Source: a virus
Virus record (IMG/VR): IMGVR_UViG_3300048029_000153
Location: 1-21,730 of that record
DNA length: 21,730 nt
Strand: one strand, 5' to 3'
Made by a program: the position numbers and the translations under genes. The notes under the pieces were generated by a model, which saw only the letters and a program-made list of their open reading frames with translations, was not told where the DNA came from and ran no database searches. This document shows, one piece after another, positions 20,767-21,730 of this stretch (the first letter of the stretch is position 1; every line of letters begins with the position of its first letter).

Positions 20767-21730
20767 TTATGAACCGTCATTGTTGAATGCAAAGCTTACT
20801 GCGTGACGTACAGCTACGTCTACAGTTTGCAGTGCGACAATCCGTACTGTGCCTGAGCTAGACGCAGTATATGGATCTACAACAATGTCCAAACCGCCAT
20901 ACATGCCGATCAGCAAGTCAGCAAAGTTGCCGAAATACAGATCACCAGCAGTAACTTGGTTTGATACGATTGCATTGTAACCGTTCATTGATCCATCAGG
21001 AGCAACAACAAACTGGCCTGAACCAGCGTCTTTTGCAGTTGTTTTCAACGCACCGTACATGCTGGCTGGCAAGATGTAAGCCAAGTTGCCTTGCAGAGCG
21101 TTATCTTCTGCTACCGCAGTTTCCATCGCTACAACTTCAGCAAATGTTGGGTTAGCTGCTGCAAAGTCAGTTGGTGTGTTAATGCCAGATGTGTTCTTTA
21201 CACCAGTTGGTTGACCAGATGATCCTGTTCCGGCCAATGCACCCAGATCAATCGCAAGAGCGATAGAAGCTGTCAGATCATTACGCACCAGTGCTTCAAC
21301 ATCCAAGGATGATTGCTGCATCATAACGCGTGTAATGTCTGTATGTGCGCCCAATACTTTAGGTGCCATAGTGACCTGACCAACAGTTGGCTCGCTTTCA
21401 GCAGATGCGCCACCCTCAGATGAAATCCAACCAGCAGATGATGCGGCTGTTTTCTTCGGGATCTTCACGTTGCCTGACAAGCCTGTCAGCATTGTTGCAC
21501 CAGCTTGCATAACTGATGAAGCATTCCGCAATACGTCGATGAAATCGCCGCCACGGAAATCGTCAGCAATGATGCCAGCATCGTTAGTTGTATTCATGTC
21601 GCGCACTTTCCAGCTACGCAATACATCTGCTGGGATCATAATGCCTTGTGCTTCAACACCCATCGCGTCTGACGCAGCAGCAGCAGCTTCTAATTCAAAA
21701 GCAGCAGCCTTTTGTGCAGAGCGATCAGTT
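20767..21730 (-). CDS. Major capsid protein, HK97-fold (N-terminus outside window)
   Basis: Open to the right edge; 320 residues are visible. They start with an alanine-rich helical stretch (AQKAAAFELEAAAAASDAMG), then the conserved core: GIMIPADVLRSW, GGDFIDVLRNASSV, LSGNVKIPKKTAASSAGWIS, ITRVMMQQSSLDVEALVRND, IDLGALAGTGSSGQPTGV and the end TVRIVALQTVDVAVRHAVSF. These are typical HK97-family (phage_capsid) landmarks, including the GTGSSGQPTG loop. The visible helix could be the end of an N-terminal scaffold (delta) domain, the rest lying off the window. A prohead protease gene would be expected further right. Confidence 0.92.
   Translation of the reverse strand, partial: TDRSAQKAAAFELEAAAAASDAMGVEAQGIMIPADVLRSWKVRDMNTTNDAGIIADDFRGGDFIDVLRNASSVMQAGATMLTGLSGNVKIPKKTAASSAGWISSEGGASAESEPTVGQVTMAPKVLGAHTDITRVMMQQSSLDVEALVRNDLTASIALAIDLGALAGTGSSGQPTGVKNTSGINTPTDFAAANPTFAEVVAMETAVAEDNALQGNLAYILPASMYGALKTTAKDAGSGQFVVAPDGSMNGYNAIVSNQVTAGDLYFGNFADLLIGMYGGLDIVVDPYTASSSGTVRIVALQTVDVAVRHAVSFAFNNDGS

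Noticed and set aside
21674-21705. GCA-rich stretch as a microsatellite
   Set aside because: It encodes alanine runs in the capsid N-terminal helix with mixed codons; simple amino-acid bias explains it.
1-21730. Integrase, tRNA, CRISPR array, insertion sequence or attachment site
   Set aside because: Looked for on both strands by eye; no catalytic tyrosine or serine recombinase, cloverleaf, regular spaced repeats or transposase was recognised.

Overview
This window is part of a tailed-phage genome, or of a prophage or metagenomic phage contig, with a lambda/HK97-like siphovirus layout. Visible parts include a HK97-fold capsid protein, a head-tail joining protein, a tail terminator, a tail tube protein, a tail assembly chaperone with a -1 frameshift extension, a tape measure protein and a lambda J-like tail-tip protein. 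The 3TM holin type, otherwise known from alphaproteobacterial gene-transfer agents, and the fibre style with glycine-rich, lectin-like and carbohydrate-binding-like domains suggest a marine alphaproteobacterial host. That host assignment is inference. I saw no host genes, integrase, tRNA, CRISPR array or insertion sequence.

Layout from left to right. (1) 1-2986, leftward: a replication/recombination operon read from 2986 down to 1. It holds a ribbon-helix-helix regulator, an Hjc-like PD-(D/E)XK nuclease, a RecE/exonuclease VIII-like PD-(D/E)XK nuclease, a T7 gp2.5-like ssDNA-binding protein and a zinc-ribbon/TOPRIM primase cut by the window edge. (2) 2987-3074: a divergent control region with an operator-like palindrome. 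(3) 3075-3997, rightward: five overlapping small genes, one with a zinc knuckle and one with a helix-turn-helix, closed by a strong intrinsic terminator at 4024-4063. (4) 4128-6274, leftward: lysis genes (T7-lysozyme-like amidase, 3TM holin, a second small membrane protein) mixed with unknown membrane or coiled-coil proteins. (5) 6283-16190, leftward: adsorption apparatus, made of glycine-rich fibre, small fibre protein, J-like tail tip, a GNAT acetyltransferase, tail hub protein, fibre chaperone candidate and two large fibres. (6) 16194-21730, leftward: tail tip protein, tape measure, G/GT chaperone, tube, terminator, joining protein, two small connector-position proteins and the capsid protein, cut by the right edge.

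How it works together. The late region is transcribed from beyond the right edge through capsid, tail, fibres and lysis, with almost every gene joined to the next by TAATG, TGATG or ATGA junctions. It converges with the small rightward cluster at about 4000-4130. The early operon and the rightward cluster diverge from the 2987-3074 control region, where the ribbon-helix-helix protein probably acts.

The best-supported non-trivial element is the canonical slippery heptamer GGGAAAC directly before the stop of the tail assembly chaperone gene. It opens a 57-residue -1 frame extension that simple gene calling misses. Three further small genes (3075-3227, 3408-3575, 5869-6042) and a fourth in the capsid-tail interval (20355-20522) are also easily missed. 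I did not find a clearly new defence or mobile system. The least explained parts are the rightward small-gene cluster, the membrane-protein cluster at 4945-6274 and the fibre block at 11772-16190.
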